A stretch of 64,000 bases of DNA from Aliiruegeria haliotis (lineage in GTDB: Bacteria > Pseudomonadota > Alphaproteobacteria > Rhodobacterales > Rhodobacteraceae). The notes beneath the pieces were generated by a model. That model searched no databases and was not told the origin of the DNA. It was given only the letters and a program-made list of their open reading frames with translations. The stretch is from positions 296,438 to 360,437 of the forward strand of contig NZ_PVTD01000004.1 of NCBI RefSeq assembly GCF_003003255.1, given 5' to 3'. Shown here piece by piece: positions 16,777-25,600 of the stretch (position 1 is the stretch's first letter; each line of letters begins with the position of its first letter). The position numbers were made by a program, and so were the translations under genes.

Positions 16777-18819
16777 ATGCGCCTTGGGCCTAAAATCATC
16801 TCTGCGACGTCGCTCATCCTGGCCGCCCTGGGCTGCTGGTATGTCGCGACGCTCGCCGCCGACATCATCGAGGAACGCTCCGGACAGGCCGTCGCGGTCG
16901 CGCTTATCGAGGCCGAGCACGACTGGGCGGACGTTCATACCGACGGGTTGCAGGTGCATATCGGCGGCATCGCGCCCACGGAGGCGCGCCGCTTCAATGC
17001 CCTTCACGTGGCCGGGAAGATGGTCGATGCCACGCGGATCGTCGACGGCACCACGATCGAGCCGTCCAAGCCGCTGGCACCGCCACGCTACTCCATCGAG
17101 ATCCTGCGAAACGACGAGGGCATCACGCTGATCGGCCTCGTGCCGGAGAGCCTCAATCGTCCTGAAATGGTCGCCGAGATCAATGCTCTCGCACAGGGTG
17201 CGGAGGTCATCGACCTGCTGGAATCCGCCAGCTATCCGGAACCGCGCGGATGGACGACTGCCGTCGATTTCGGGATCGAGGCGGTCGGGCGCTTACCGCG
17301 TTCCAAGGTTTCCATCTCTGCCGGGGCGGTTCACGTGACGGCAATCAGCAACTCAGAGGCGGAGAAACAGCAACTCGAATCCGCGCTCGCCCGCCGGGTC
17401 CCGAAATCCATCGCTCTGAGCTTTTCGATTTCAGCCCCGCGCCCGGTGATCACGCCGTTCACCCTGCGATTCCTCGTCGACAGCACCGGCGCGCGTTTCG
17501 ATGCCTGCTCCGTCGACAACACCCGGGAGCGGGAGAAGATCGTCGAGGCGGCGGTCGAGGCCGGGCTCGAAGGCGAGGTCGACTGTACATTGGGCCTCGG
17601 CGTCCCCACACCGGACTGGGCCGATGCCGTTGTTCTGGGAATCGCGGCTGTGGCCGAAACCGGCGGCTCGGTGACCTTCTCTGATGCCGACGTGACGCTG
17701 GTCGCAACAGAGGAGACACCGCAAGCGGTCTTTGACCGCGTTGTCGGTGAGCTGGAATCCAACCTGCCCGACGTGTTCTCGCTGTCCTCGGTCCTGCCCG
17801 AGAAACCGGAAGTCGCCGGCGAGGACGATGCCGATGGCCCTGCCGTCTTCACCGCCACGCGCAGCCCCGAAGGTCAGGTTCAACTGCGGGGGCGGATCAA
17901 CAACGACGTGGTCCGGGAGACCGTGACGAGCTTTGCCAAGGCCCGGTTCGGGCATGAAGACGTCTACATGGCAGCCCGGATCGACGAGGACCTGCCGCCG
18001 GAATGGCCGGTGCGGGTGCTTGCCGCGCTGCAATCGCTTGCGGAACTGAGCAAGGGCGCCGCGGTGGTGCAGGAAGATGTCATCGAGATCCACGGCACCA
18101 CCGGCGACAAGGACGCCAGGGCGGAGATCGCCCGTATCCTCTCCGAGAAGCTGGGCGAAGCACAGAACTACAGCATCGACGTGACCTATGACGAGGCGCT
18201 CGACCCTGTCGCCGCGTTGCCGACCCCCGACGAATGCGTCGACCAGATCAACGAAATCCTCGCGGCCTCCAAGATCACTTTCGCACCCGGCTCCACCGAT
18301 ATCGAAGCCTCCGCCATTGGCACGGTGAACCAGATCGCGGATGTCCTGAAGCAATGCAAGGACGTCGACATGTCGATCGAGATTGCCGGACACACAGACA
18401 GCCAGGGGCGCGAAGAGATGAACCTGGATTTGTCGCAGAAGCGCTCCGATGCCGTTCTGGAGGCGCTTGTCGCGCGGCGGGTTCTGACCTCGAAGATTGC
18501 CGCGATGGGCTACGGCGAGTCCACACCGATCGCCGACAACGAGACCGAAGAAGGCCGCGAGGCCAACCGGCGCATCGAGTTCCGCCTGATCACCCCCGAA
18601 ACCGAGGCCCGCGCCGAGGATGCAAGGGCCGCCGATGCAGCGGCAGAGACGGCAGAGGACGCCGGCACTTCCGGCGAGCAGGCGACCGTGCCGGATGCCG
18701 ATACGACGACCGAAGACACGGCCGAGGCCACCGACGAAAGCGCCGACGCGGAGGCAGATCTGGACGCCACGTCCGGCGCCGCGGACGACACCGAACACTC
18801 CACGGAGGACAACCAGTGA
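16777..18819 (+). CDS. OmpA-domain envelope protein with BON-like repeats and acidic tail
   Basis: A 680-residue exported or membrane-anchored protein. One N-terminal hydrophobic segment (IISATSLILAALGCWYVATLAA) acts as a signal anchor. Residues about 30-490 form a repeated alpha/beta region with strands such as VHIGGIAP, ITLIGLVPE, VQLRGRIN and VIEIHGTTGD, resembling BON or periplasmic-lipid-binding repeats. The OmpA-like peptidoglycan-binding domain spans about residues 495-605, with ITFAPGSTDIE, IEIAGHTDSQG and LSQKRSDAVLEAL intact. The last 80 residues are a low-complexity Asp/Glu/Ala/Thr tail. It likely bridges membrane and cell wall. The stop overlaps the next small gene (GTGA), suggesting the pair work together. 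Confidence 0.85.
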   Translation: MRLGPKIISATSLILAALGCWYVATLAADIIEERSGQAVAVALIEAEHDWADVHTDGLQVHIGGIAPTEARRFNALHVAGKMVDATRIVDGTTIEPSKPLAPPRYSIEILRNDEGITLIGLVPESLNRPEMVAEINALAQGAEVIDLLESASYPEPRGWTTAVDFGIEAVGRLPRSKVSISAGAVHVTAISNSEAEKQQLESALARRVPKSIALSFSISAPRPVITPFTLRFLVDSTGARFDACSVDNTREREKIVEAAVEAGLEGEVDCTLGLGVPTPDWADAVVLGIAAVAETGGSVTFSDADVTLVATEETPQAVFDRVVGELESNLPDVFSLSSVLPEKPEVAGEDDADGPAVFTATRSPEGQVQLRGRINNDVVRETVTSFAKARFGHEDVYMAARIDEDLPPEWPVRVLAALQSLAELSKGAAVVQEDVIEIHGTTGDKDARAEIARILSEKLGEAQNYSIDVTYDEALDPVAALPTPDECVDQINEILAASKITFAPGSTDIEASAIGTVNQIADVLKQCKDVDMSIEIAGHTDSQGREEMNLDLSQKRSDAVLEALVARRVLTSKIAAMGYGESTPIADNETEEGREANRRIEFRLITPETEARAEDARAADAAAETAEDAGTSGEQATVPDADTTTEDTAEATDESADAEADLDATSGAADDTEHSTEDNQ

Positions 18820-19145
18820 ACCGCTCCGAATTCATCCTTGCGACCGCCGCGGTCCTGTTCGTGGCCTTCCTGCTGGGATGGTTTGCCTCCTGGATCATCC
18901 ACCGCGTCACGCGGGTCACCCAGTCCGACATGAGCGAACTGGACCAGATGGCCCAGTCGTTGCACGAGGCCGAGGAAACGCGCGATCAGGCCATCACCTA
19001 CATGCAGCAGCGCGAGGCGGAGTTGACCAACCAGCTCACGCAGACCGAGGCAGAGTTGCAGGCGGCCATGGATGGCCTGCGCGATGCGCGAGAAGAGGCA
19101 GAAGAGCTTCGGCTCTATGTCGAGCGGATGCGCGACGACGCCTGA
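18816..19145 (+). CDS. Small single-pass membrane protein with coiled coil, 109 aa
   Basis: Starts at GTG 18816 within the stop of the OmpA-domain gene. One membrane helix near the N-terminus (FILATAAVLFVAFLLGWFASWII) is followed by about 75 residues of charged heptad-like sequence (ELDQMAQSLHEAEETRDQAI, LTNQLTQTEAELQAAMD) predicted to form a coiled coil. No enzymatic motif. The translational coupling suggests a structural partner of the OmpA-domain protein. It converges on moaE with 2 bp between stops. Confidence 0.85.
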   Translation: MNRSEFILATAAVLFVAFLLGWFASWIIHRVTRVTQSDMSELDQMAQSLHEAEETRDQAITYMQQREAELTNQLTQTEAELQAAMDGLRDAREEAEELRLYVERMRDDA

Positions 19146-19147
19146 GG

Positions 19148-19588
19148 CTACCAGCGGTTCAGGGCGTCTTCGTCGTCGTCCTTCGCGGCAACCCAACTTT
19201 CGCCGTCGGGCCCGCGCTCCATCTTCCAGAATGGCGCGCGAGATTTCAGATAGTCCATCAGGAATTCCGCCGCTTCGAAAGCGTCCTTGCGGTGCCGGGA
19301 CGCCGTGGCAACCATCATGATCTGTTCGCCCGGCACGAGCGGCCCGTAGCGGTGGATCACCAGCGCATCCGCCAACGACCATCGCTCCAGTGCCTGATCG
19401 GCGATCTCTCGAAGGGCCTTCTCCGTCATACCCGGATAATGCTCGATCACCATCTCGGCCATCTCGCCGCTGTCGTCCCGCACGACCCCGGTGAAGCTCA
19501 CAACGGCACCAGCATGTTCAACGCCAGCCGTGAAGCGATCGAGCTCTTCGCCGGCGCGGAAACGCTCCTGCTGGACCCGGATCTCCAT
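19148..19588 (-). CDS. moaE: Molybdopterin synthase catalytic (large) subunit
   Basis: A 146-residue subunit that converts cyclic pyranopterin monophosphate to molybdopterin with sulfur supplied by MoaD. Family motifs are present: GAVVSFTGVVRD near residue 27, the catalytic region IHRYGPLVPGE, and FLMDYLKSRAPFWKME (the conserved Lys in the K-x-x-xPFWK context). It overlaps moaD by one base (TGATG). The molybdenum cofactor would serve the Cox-type hydroxylase at the right of the window among others. Confidence 0.96.
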   Translation of the reverse strand: MEIRVQQERFRAGEELDRFTAGVEHAGAVVSFTGVVRDDSGEMAEMVIEHYPGMTEKALREIADQALERWSLADALVIHRYGPLVPGEQIMMVATASRHRKDAFEAAEFLMDYLKSRAPFWKMERGPDGESWVAAKDDDEDALNRW

Positions 19589-19836
19589 CAGCCACCCGTC
19601 ATCGGCGGGAAGAAGGCCACTTCCCGGGCGCCTTCCAGCGAGGCGTCGAACCCGGTCAGTTCCTGATCCACCGCCACCCGCAGGGCAGCGAGGTCCGAAA
19701 ACGCCACCTCGTAGCGCTCCTCACGCGCGCGCAGTTCCTCGACCAGCGCGGCAACAGTCGTGGCCTCTGTCTCCAGCCGCTCCCTTGGAACGCCAATCCG
19801 CTCCCGCACCCAGGCAAAATACAGAACGTCGATCAT
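19588..19836 (-). CDS. moaD: Molybdopterin synthase sulfur carrier (small) subunit
   Basis: An 82-residue ubiquitin-fold protein ending in the required Gly-Gly (PPMTGG), which is thiocarboxylated and delivers sulfur to MoaE. It begins MIDVLYFAWVRERIG, matching MoaD. It lies between pgsA (4-bp gap) and moaE (1-base overlap), so all three are co-transcribed leftward. Confidence 0.96.
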   Translation of the reverse strand: MIDVLYFAWVRERIGVPRERLETEATTVAALVEELRAREERYEVAFSDLAALRVAVDQELTGFDASLEGAREVAFFPPMTGG

Positions 19837-19840
19837 CGCG

Positions 19841-20500
19841 TCAGTCCTTCAGATAGGGCAGCGACTTCTGGAAATAGTCCCACCCGGTCATGACTGTCAG
19901 GATCGCCGCCAACCAGATAAGGGCAATGCCCGCCCACCAGGCGAAAGCCATGGCCCGCAGGTTGGCGAGAAGTCCATAGAGGTCCTCGACATCGCCGTTC
20001 AGAACTCCGTTGATCAGGTTTTGATCCATTCCGAATGTCACCATCCCGACCTTGTGCTCGAAGATCCCGTGCAGGAACAGGACCGAGATCGCCACCATCT
20101 GCACCGTCGTCTTCCACTTGGCGAGCCGGGTCACCTTCAACGTCCCCGCCGTGTCGCCGAGGAACTCCCGCAACCCGGAGACAAAAACCTCGCGGAACAG
20201 GATCAGCGCGGTCGGGATCACCAACAGCGCATCCATCCCCACCAGCGCCAGCAACGCGGCCAGTGCCACGACCACCATCGCCTTGTCCGCGATCGGGTCG
20301 AGCATCGTGCCCAGCTTGGTCTGTTGCCCCCAGGCCCGCGCCAGGTAGCCGTCGAACCAGTCGGTCATCGCAGCGCCCACGAAGAGCACCAGCGCGATCC
20401 AGTCGGCGTAGGGGTGCGGCAGGACAAGGAAGACAAGGATGACCAGTGGCGCCGCAAGCAGCCTCACTACGGTCAGGATATTGGGAATTGTCCAGATCAT
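19841..20500 (-). CDS. pgsA: CDP-diacylglycerol-glycerol-3-phosphate 3-phosphatidyltransferase
   Basis: A 219-residue inner-membrane enzyme making phosphatidylglycerol phosphate. The CDP-alcohol phosphotransferase signature is split over AAMTDWFDGYLARAWGQ and TKLGTMLDPIADK (D-x2-DG-x2-AR-x8-G-x3-D-x3-D) near residues 45-72. About five or six hydrophobic segments are seen, and MIWTIPNILTVVRL is the typical start. The gene follows uvrC by 60 bp on the same strand, an arrangement also known in other proteobacteria. Confidence 0.95.
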   Translation of the reverse strand: MIWTIPNILTVVRLLAAPLVILVFLVLPHPYADWIALVLFVGAAMTDWFDGYLARAWGQQTKLGTMLDPIADKAMVVVALAALLALVGMDALLVIPTALILFREVFVSGLREFLGDTAGTLKVTRLAKWKTTVQMVAISVLFLHGIFEHKVGMVTFGMDQNLINGVLNGDVEDLYGLLANLRAMAFAWWAGIALIWLAAILTVMTGWDYFQKSLPYLKD

Positions 20501-20560
20501 GCATCCGTCCTACCCGAGGCCGATGGCGGGCGAAAGTCCCGAGGATGGCATGTTCAGCCC

Positions 20561-22441
20561 TCAACCGCGCTCGTTGAAGAAATCATAGATCTTCTCGGCA
20601 AGCCCGGCCGAGATCCCGTCGACCGCCTTCAGATCCTGCAGGTTCGCCCGGCTCACCGCCTTGGCTGATCCGAAATGCGATAGCAGCGCCCGCTTTCGCG
20701 TCGCGCCCACTCCGGGAATATCATCCAGTGGCGTCGCACCAACAGCCTTCGACCGTTTCTGTCGGTGCGCGCCAATGGCGAAACGGTGCGCCTCGTCCCG
20801 AAGCCGCTGCACGAAGTAGAGCACTGGATCGTTGTGGCGCAGCGCAAAGGCATTTTCGCCATGGCGGTGAAACTCCTCCTTGCCGGCGTCCCTGTCGACC
20901 CCCTTGGCAACGCCGATAAAAGGCACGTCTTCCACCCCAAGCTCCGCCAGGATTTCCGCCACCGCGCTGACCTGCCCGGCGCCACCGTCGATCAGCAGCA
21001 GGTCGGGCCAGGCCTCGGACTCCCTGTCCGGATCCTCTTTCAACAGGCGTTTGAACCGACGGGTCAGCACCTCCTTCATCATGCCGAAGTCGTCGCCGGG
21101 GGTCAGGTCCTCCCCCTTGATATTGAACTTGCGATACTGGCTTTTGAGGAAGCCGTCCGGCCCCGCCACGATCATGCCCCCGACGGCATTCGTGCCCTGG
21201 ATGTGAGAGTTGTCGTAGACCTCTATCCGCCTTGGCGGCCCCGCGAGGCCGAAGGCATCGGCAAGGCCCTTCAGGAGTTTCGTCTGTGCCGCCGATTCCG
21301 ACATCTTGCGCCCCAGCGATTCCCGCGCGTTGCGCAGTGCGCCGGCCACCAGTTCCGCTTTCTCGCCACGCTGCGGCACCAGGATCTCGACCTTGCGACC
21401 GGCCTTTTGTGAGAGAACGTCCGCCAGCAGGTCCTTGTCGTCGATGTCGTGGCTGAGGATCACCTGCCGCGGCGATTCCTTGCCGTCGTAGTACTGCCCC
21501 AGAAAACTGCGCATCACCTCACCCGGCGATTGCGTCCCCCCCGTGCGCGGGTAGTAATCATGGTTTCCCCAGTTCTGGTTGGCGCGGATGAAGAAAACCT
21601 GAACGCAGGCCTGCCCACCTTCCATGTGCAACCCGACCACGTCCGCCTCCGGCACGCCGCGAGGGTTGATTCCCTGCGCGGCCTGAACCTGCGTCAGGGC
21701 CCTGATCCGGTCCCGCAGCGCCGCCGCGCGTTCGAATTCCATCGCGTCGGAGGCCTGCTGCATCTGTTCGGCGAGTTCGGCCTGGATATTGGTCGACTTG
21801 CCTTGCAGGAATCGCTCCGCATCGCCCACCAGCCCCCCGTATTCCGCGGCCGTGATGTGGCCGACACATGGCGCGCTGCACCGCTTGATCTGGTAGAGCA
21901 GGCAGGGGCGCGTACGGCTTTCGAACGTGGCATCGGTGCAGTTCCGCAGGAGGAACACCTTCTGCAACTGGTTCAACGTCCGGTTGACTGCCCCGGCACT
22001 AGCGAAGGGACCGTAGTAGGCCCCTTTCTCCTTTTTCGCACCGCGATGTTTCTTGATCTGAGGGAAGTCATGAGACTTGGCCACGAGGATATTGGGGAAG
22101 GACTTGTCGTCCCGAAGCAACACGTTGTAGCGCGGTTTGAGCTGCTTGATCAGGTTCTGTTCAAGCAACAGCGCCTCGGCCTCGGTGCGGGTTGTCAGGA
22201 ACATCATCGAGGCGGTTTCGCGGATCATCCGCGCGATCCGGGGCGAGTGCCCACCCGGACGGGAATAGTTCGACACCCGGGCCTTCAGGTTGCGCGCCTT
22301 ACCGACGTAGAGCACACGGCTTTCACCATCCAGCATCCGATAGACACCCGGAGAGGCATCCAGCGTCTTCAGGTACCCCTGAATGCAGTCATAGCCCGTG
22401 GGGGCTGCTGCGTGGTCGTTCGGGGTCGTCTTTTCTCCCAC
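20561..22441 (-). CDS. uvrC: Excinuclease ABC subunit C
   Basis: A 626-residue nucleotide excision repair endonuclease that makes both incisions around a UvrAB-marked lesion. The GIY-YIG domain is at about residues 27-110 ([23 protein letters not shown]), followed by the Cys-containing region [20 protein letters not shown] UvrB-binding UVR motif lies near residue 220. The RNase-H-like domain shows [18 protein letters not shown] and [11 protein letters not shown], and tandem helix-hairpin-helix motifs close the protein ([19 protein letters not shown]). The start is GTG at 22441; no better ATG is near. An AT-rich interval with a DnaA box precedes it. Confidence 0.97.
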   Translation of the reverse strand: MGEKTTPNDHAAAPTGYDCIQGYLKTLDASPGVYRMLDGESRVLYVGKARNLKARVSNYSRPGGHSPRIARMIRETASMMFLTTRTEAEALLLEQNLIKQLKPRYNVLLRDDKSFPNILVAKSHDFPQIKKHRGAKKEKGAYYGPFASAGAVNRTLNQLQKVFLLRNCTDATFESRTRPCLLYQIKRCSAPCVGHITAAEYGGLVGDAERFLQGKSTNIQAELAEQMQQASDAMEFERAAALRDRIRALTQVQAAQGINPRGVPEADVVGLHMEGGQACVQVFFIRANQNWGNHDYYPRTGGTQSPGEVMRSFLGQYYDGKESPRQVILSHDIDDKDLLADVLSQKAGRKVEILVPQRGEKAELVAGALRNARESLGRKMSESAAQTKLLKGLADAFGLAGPPRRIEVYDNSHIQGTNAVGGMIVAGPDGFLKSQYRKFNIKGEDLTPGDDFGMMKEVLTRRFKRLLKEDPDRESEAWPDLLLIDGGAGQVSAVAEILAELGVEDVPFIGVAKGVDRDAGKEEFHRHGENAFALRHNDPVLYFVQRLRDEAHRFAIGAHRQKRSKAVGATPLDDIPGVGATRKRALLSHFGSAKAVSRANLQDLKAVDGISAGLAEKIYDFFNERG

Positions 22442-22752
22442 GTCGCTCGCCTTGTCGCTAACTCATCGATTCCCACGGATCGCTGCAATGTACCGACGGG
22501 TGTGGCAACCGCAAACATGTCCACTTTTTCTGTGGATAACCCTCGGGACAAGCCCCTTTGGGTGGGTCGAAGACCCTTAAAAAAAAGGGGATTGATTAAC
22601 CTGCCTAAAAAAAGGGCGGAAACATAAACTGCTGAAAACATTGAAGATATTTTTGGTCGCACCCCAAATGTTTGATTTTCCTATCAGTTTCCTAACAGGA
22701 ATGTGACTGGGCTGCGATTGGTGCATAAGTGACTTGCAAGGCTGCGGTCGTT
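22442..22752. other. AT-rich intergenic interval with DnaA box
   Basis: This 311-bp gap between the SDR stop and uvrC start holds no gene. It is clearly richer in A and T than its surroundings from about 22500 to 22740, with two A-tracts (22579-22586 and 22607-22613 approximately). It contains one perfect DnaA box (TGTGGATAA, 22531-22539) and one near match (GGTGCATAA, 22720-22728). A small hairpin GGGTC-GAA-GACCC is at 22564-22576, flanked by CCCCTTT (22553-22559) and AAAGGGG (22584-22590), which could extend it. It must include the uvrC promoter. Confidence 0.6.
22531..22539 (-). promoter_or_regulatory. Perfect DnaA box (TTATCCACA on the minus strand)
   Basis: An exact 9/9 match to the consensus DnaA binding site, inside the AT-rich gap 90 bp upstream of uvrC. 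A degenerate box with one mismatch is at 22720-22728. Whether it binds DnaA, titrates it, or regulates uvrC cannot be told here. Confidence 0.55.
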
Positions 22753-23538
22753 TCAGGACACGTCGAGGATGTCTGCAGTCTTCCACGCCAGGTGCTGCCC
22801 ACCATCGACACAGAGCAATTGCCCGGTCACGCCCGGTGCATCCAGGAAATAGCCAAGGGCCGCCGTGATATCTTCGGGGTTGGAGCCACGTTGCAGGACC
22901 GTGGCGGCCCGCTGCGCCACGAAATGCGCCTCGTCCTGTTCCGCGCCCTTGAGCGTCGGGCCGGGGCCAATGGCATTGACCCGGATCCTTGGCGCCAGCG
23001 CCTGCGCCGCAGTCTGCGTGAAGGCCCACAATCCCATCTTGGCAACGGTGTAGCTCATGAAGGCCGGCGTGAGCTTGCGCACCCTCTGGTCCAGAAGGTT
23101 CACCACGAGCGACTGGGAGAGCGGCTCCTGGCGGTGGTCGTAGATGGCGGGCGGAGCCTGGGCGGCGAAATGCTCCGTCAGGACTACGGGCGCCCGCAGG
23201 TTGGACTCGAGATGACGATCCCAGCTTTCACGGGTAGAGGCGCCAATGCGATCCATCTCGAAGATGGACGCGTTGTTCACCAATAGGTTGAACGCCCCCC
23301 CCAGCGCCGCGGAGGCCTCCGGGAGCAACCGTTGCATGTCACTCTCCAAGGTGAGGTCAGCCTGCACCGCGACCGCGGACCGGCCAATCGAGCGGATTTC
23401 CTGCACAAGGCTGTCCGCGGCCTCGCGGGATCCGTGGAAATGGACCGCCACGTCATACCCGCGCCCGGCCAGATACCAGGCCATCGCGCGACCAATCCGC
23501 TTGGCCGCGCCGGTCACCAAAGCCCGGTTATCGGTCAT
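22753..23538 (-). CDS. SDR family oxidoreductase, pteridine-reductase (FolM)-like
   Basis: A 261-residue NADPH-type short-chain dehydrogenase. The cofactor motif TGAAKRIGRAMAWYLA (residues 7-22) with the Arg after the Lys suggests NADPH. NNASIF, the catalytic YTVAK and the tail PEDITAALGYFLDAPGVTGQLLCVDGGQHL are intact. The TGAAKRIG and GPGPTLKG features resemble FolM/pteridine-reductase-like members, so reduction of a pterin is possible but unproven. It is the last gene of a leftward run with the antiporter, a small zinc-ribbon-like protein and an S49 peptidase. Confidence 0.88.
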   Translation of the reverse strand: MTDNRALVTGAAKRIGRAMAWYLAGRGYDVAVHFHGSREAADSLVQEIRSIGRSAVAVQADLTLESDMQRLLPEASAALGGAFNLLVNNASIFEMDRIGASTRESWDRHLESNLRAPVVLTEHFAAQAPPAIYDHRQEPLSQSLVVNLLDQRVRKLTPAFMSYTVAKMGLWAFTQTAAQALAPRIRVNAIGPGPTLKGAEQDEAHFVAQRAATVLQRGSNPEDITAALGYFLDAPGVTGQLLCVDGGQHLAWKTADILDVS

Positions 23539-23556
23539 CTTCGCCCTCGCTTGCGA

Positions 23557-24525
23557 TCAGATAATAACAACCAGTAGGTAGCCCACATAGCCTGCCGTCA
23601 AGACCACACCTGTCCCCCGTCCCATGTCCCGTTTCATGAACACGAAGGGGAACAGAATGGCGGAGGCCGCGAACATGACCCAGATATCGAGTTGCAGGGT
23701 CTCGGGCGCCACAGGGATCGGGCCGACGAAACTCGCGATCCCGATAATGGCAAGCAGGTTGAAGAGGTTCGAACCGATGACATTGCCGATCGCGACTTCG
23801 GTCTGACCGCGCAGCGCCGCCATGACGGTTGTTGCGAGTTCCGGAAGCGACGTCCCGAGCGCAACGAGCGTCAGGCCGATCACGGTGTCCGGTACGTTCA
23901 GTTCCTCGGCGATGTTGACGGCGGAATCGACCAGCAAGTCGGCGCCGAGCGGCAATCCGATCAACCCGAGCACAAGGAAAAGCGCGACTTTCCATCCCGG
24001 CATGGAGGCATCGGCACCTTCAAGGTCCTCGAGATCGTCACCCGCAGCGCAGGCCGCGGCCTTCGTATCCCGCCGGTGGGCAATGGCGGTCCGGAAGGCG
24101 TCGCCCAGAAGTACGGCCAGCAAGAGCAGCAATACCGTGCCGTCCAACCAGTTGAACAGGTCGGTATAGGCAAGCCCGATGAAGACGACCGTGGCGATCA
24201 TCATCATGACATAGGTCTTCCGGGTATCGCAGCCGGATGTATGGAGCCCGGTCATCATTGCCGGCACACCCAGCACCAGAAGAACATTCGCGATGTTGGA
24301 CCCGATCACGTTGCCAAGCGCGATTCCGGCAGCCCCGGTCAGGATCGCCTGCACCGACACCAGAAGTTCCGGCGCCGATGTGCCAAAGGCAACAATGGTC
24401 AGCGAGACAAGAAACGCCGGGATGCCCAACCGCAGCGCAAGATTGACCGCGCCACGGACAAGCGCATCACCCGCCAGCAGCAGGATAACCAGCCCCAGGC
24501 AGGCCAGGGCGACATCCGTTACCAT
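23557..24525 (-). CDS. Calcium/sodium antiporter family membrane protein (YrbG-like)
   Basis: A 322-residue cation exchanger with the two inverted repeats of the CaCA superfamily. Each holds the alpha-repeat motif: IVAFGTSAPELLVS with GNVIGSNIANVL in the N-terminal half, and LVALGTSLPELATT with GNVIGSNLFNLL in the C-terminal half. The paired GxSxPE motifs supply the ion-binding Glu residues. About ten membrane segments are seen with a polar loop near residues 150-175 (DDLEDLEGADA) joining the halves. It lies 4 bp after the small zinc-ribbon-like gene and 18 bp before the SDR gene. Confidence 0.93.
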   Translation of the reverse strand: MVTDVALACLGLVILLLAGDALVRGAVNLALRLGIPAFLVSLTIVAFGTSAPELLVSVQAILTGAAGIALGNVIGSNIANVLLVLGVPAMMTGLHTSGCDTRKTYVMMMIATVVFIGLAYTDLFNWLDGTVLLLLLAVLLGDAFRTAIAHRRDTKAAACAAGDDLEDLEGADASMPGWKVALFLVLGLIGLPLGADLLVDSAVNIAEELNVPDTVIGLTLVALGTSLPELATTVMAALRGQTEVAIGNVIGSNLFNLLAIIGIASFVGPIPVAPETLQLDIWVMFAASAILFPFVFMKRDMGRGTGVVLTAGYVGYLLVVII

Positions 24526-24529
24526 TCGA

Positions 24530-24718
24530 TCATCCTTTTCCGCAGGGGCATGGGCCCTTGCCTACAACATACGACCCGCAGGCCTTGCATTTCCGCGGCT
24601 TGGGCGGTCGCGGCCCACCCTTGTCCCTGCGCCGCGCAGCACCCGGCCAACGCAACCGCCCGAACATGGCCAGCGCCGCGATACCAATCAGGAAGAAGGT
24701 GACGATCTTTACCAGCAT
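24530..24718 (-). CDS. Small membrane protein with zinc-ribbon-like tail, 62 aa
   Basis: Unnamed small protein. One membrane helix (VKIVTFFLIGIAALAMF) is followed by a basic stretch and a tail with four Cys, KCKACGSYVVGKGPCPCG, spaced CxxC-x9-CxC, which looks able to bind one zinc. The ATG overlaps the S49 peptidase stop (TGATG) and the stop lies 4 bp from the antiporter start, so the gene is firmly inside an operon, which supports it being real. Function unknown. Confidence 0.85.
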   Translation of the reverse strand: MLVKIVTFFLIGIAALAMFGRLRWPGAARRRDKGGPRPPKPRKCKACGSYVVGKGPCPCGKG

Positions 24719-25521
24719 CAGAGGCCGTAGCGCGCCCAGAGGGCCCTTTCTTCAAGTTCCGACGTCGCAGACGCAGCAATCGACAGGCCAAACCTACGCA
24801 GAAGGCCGCGACGCGGCCCGTGAATTACAAATTTTGCCAAATTTCCATACCGGTCTTTCATCGTTGGAACAAGGTGTCCGATCCCGTCGGCCAGCCCGAC
24901 GTCGACGGACTGGCGGCCAACCCAGATGTCACCGGTGAAGAGATCGCGCTCACTGTCGAGCCGATCTCCCCTGCGGGCTTTCACATGGTTGATGAAGTTC
25001 GCGTGGATCTGGTCCTGCAGCGCGCGCAGGCGTTCGACGTCCTCTTCCTTTTCAGGTCGGAACGGATCAAGGAAACTCTTGGAATTTCCGGCGGTGTGAA
25101 CACGGCGCTCCACGCCAATCCTTGCGATCATCTCGTGCAACCCGAAGGATGCGGAGATCACGCCGATGGAACCGACAATCGAATTCTCGTCCACGATGAT
25201 GTCGTCGGCGGCACAGGCCAGCCAGTACCCACCGGAGGCTGCAGCATCTTCCACGAAGGCGGTCACCGGCAGTTCCTTTTCCTCGGCCAGACGGCGAATC
25301 CGGGCCACGATAAGGGAGGATTGCGAAGGCGAGCCACCGGGTGAGTTAATCACCAATGCGATGGCCTTCGGTTTGCCCTTCGTGAAGGCCCGGTCGATCA
25401 TCGTTGCAGTAGAGGCATCGTTCAGGCCGCGCTGACCTGCGGCGATCATGCCGTTCAACCGAATGACCGAGATCACCGGCGGTTTTTTCAAAAATGGCAG
25501 GAAACGTCTCATCCGGCCCAT
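24718..25521 (-). CDS. S49 family serine peptidase (SppA/SohB-like)
   Basis: A 267-residue peptidase of the signal-peptide-peptidase A class. The core shows ALVINSPGGSPSQSSLI, the catalytic Ser in AASGGYWLA, GSIGVISASFG, and the candidate general-base Lys in GNSKSFLDPF, matching the Ser-Lys dyad family. Only the single catalytic domain is present (short form). There is no clear N-terminal membrane helix, so it may be peripheral through MRRFLPFLKKPP. ATG 25521 is preferred over the TTG at 25533. It heads a four-gene operon (peptidase, small zinc-ribbon-like protein, antiporter, SDR). Confidence 0.92.
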   Translation of the reverse strand: MGRMRRFLPFLKKPPVISVIRLNGMIAAGQRGLNDASTATMIDRAFTKGKPKAIALVINSPGGSPSQSSLIVARIRRLAEEKELPVTAFVEDAAASGGYWLACAADDIIVDENSIVGSIGVISASFGLHEMIARIGVERRVHTAGNSKSFLDPFRPEKEEDVERLRALQDQIHANFINHVKARRGDRLDSERDLFTGDIWVGRQSVDVGLADGIGHLVPTMKDRYGNLAKFVIHGPRRGLLRRFGLSIAASATSELEERALWARYGL

Positions 25522-25557
25522 GTAGGGAGCCAAACCCGACCCGGCAAGCAGCAGCGC

Positions 25558-25587
25558 GACATCGCGGACGGATGTTGCCGCGATGTC
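25558..25587 (-). terminator. Hairpin between the glycosylglycerate operon and the S49 operon
   Basis: A perfect 10-bp stem (25558-25567 with 25578-25587) and a 10-nt loop sit in the 79-bp gap after the glycerate kinase stop. No T-run follows on the minus strand, so this could be a weak or factor-assisted terminator, or a processing site. Confidence 0.4.
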
Positions 25588-25600
25588 CCCCCGCTATGCG

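Noticed and set aside
22577..22610. CtrA binding site (TTAA-N7-TTAA) in the AT-rich gap
   Set aside because: The two TTAA elements are 15 bp apart, and the N7 alignment of TTAACCTGCCT gives AAAA instead of TTAA. Not a convincing site.
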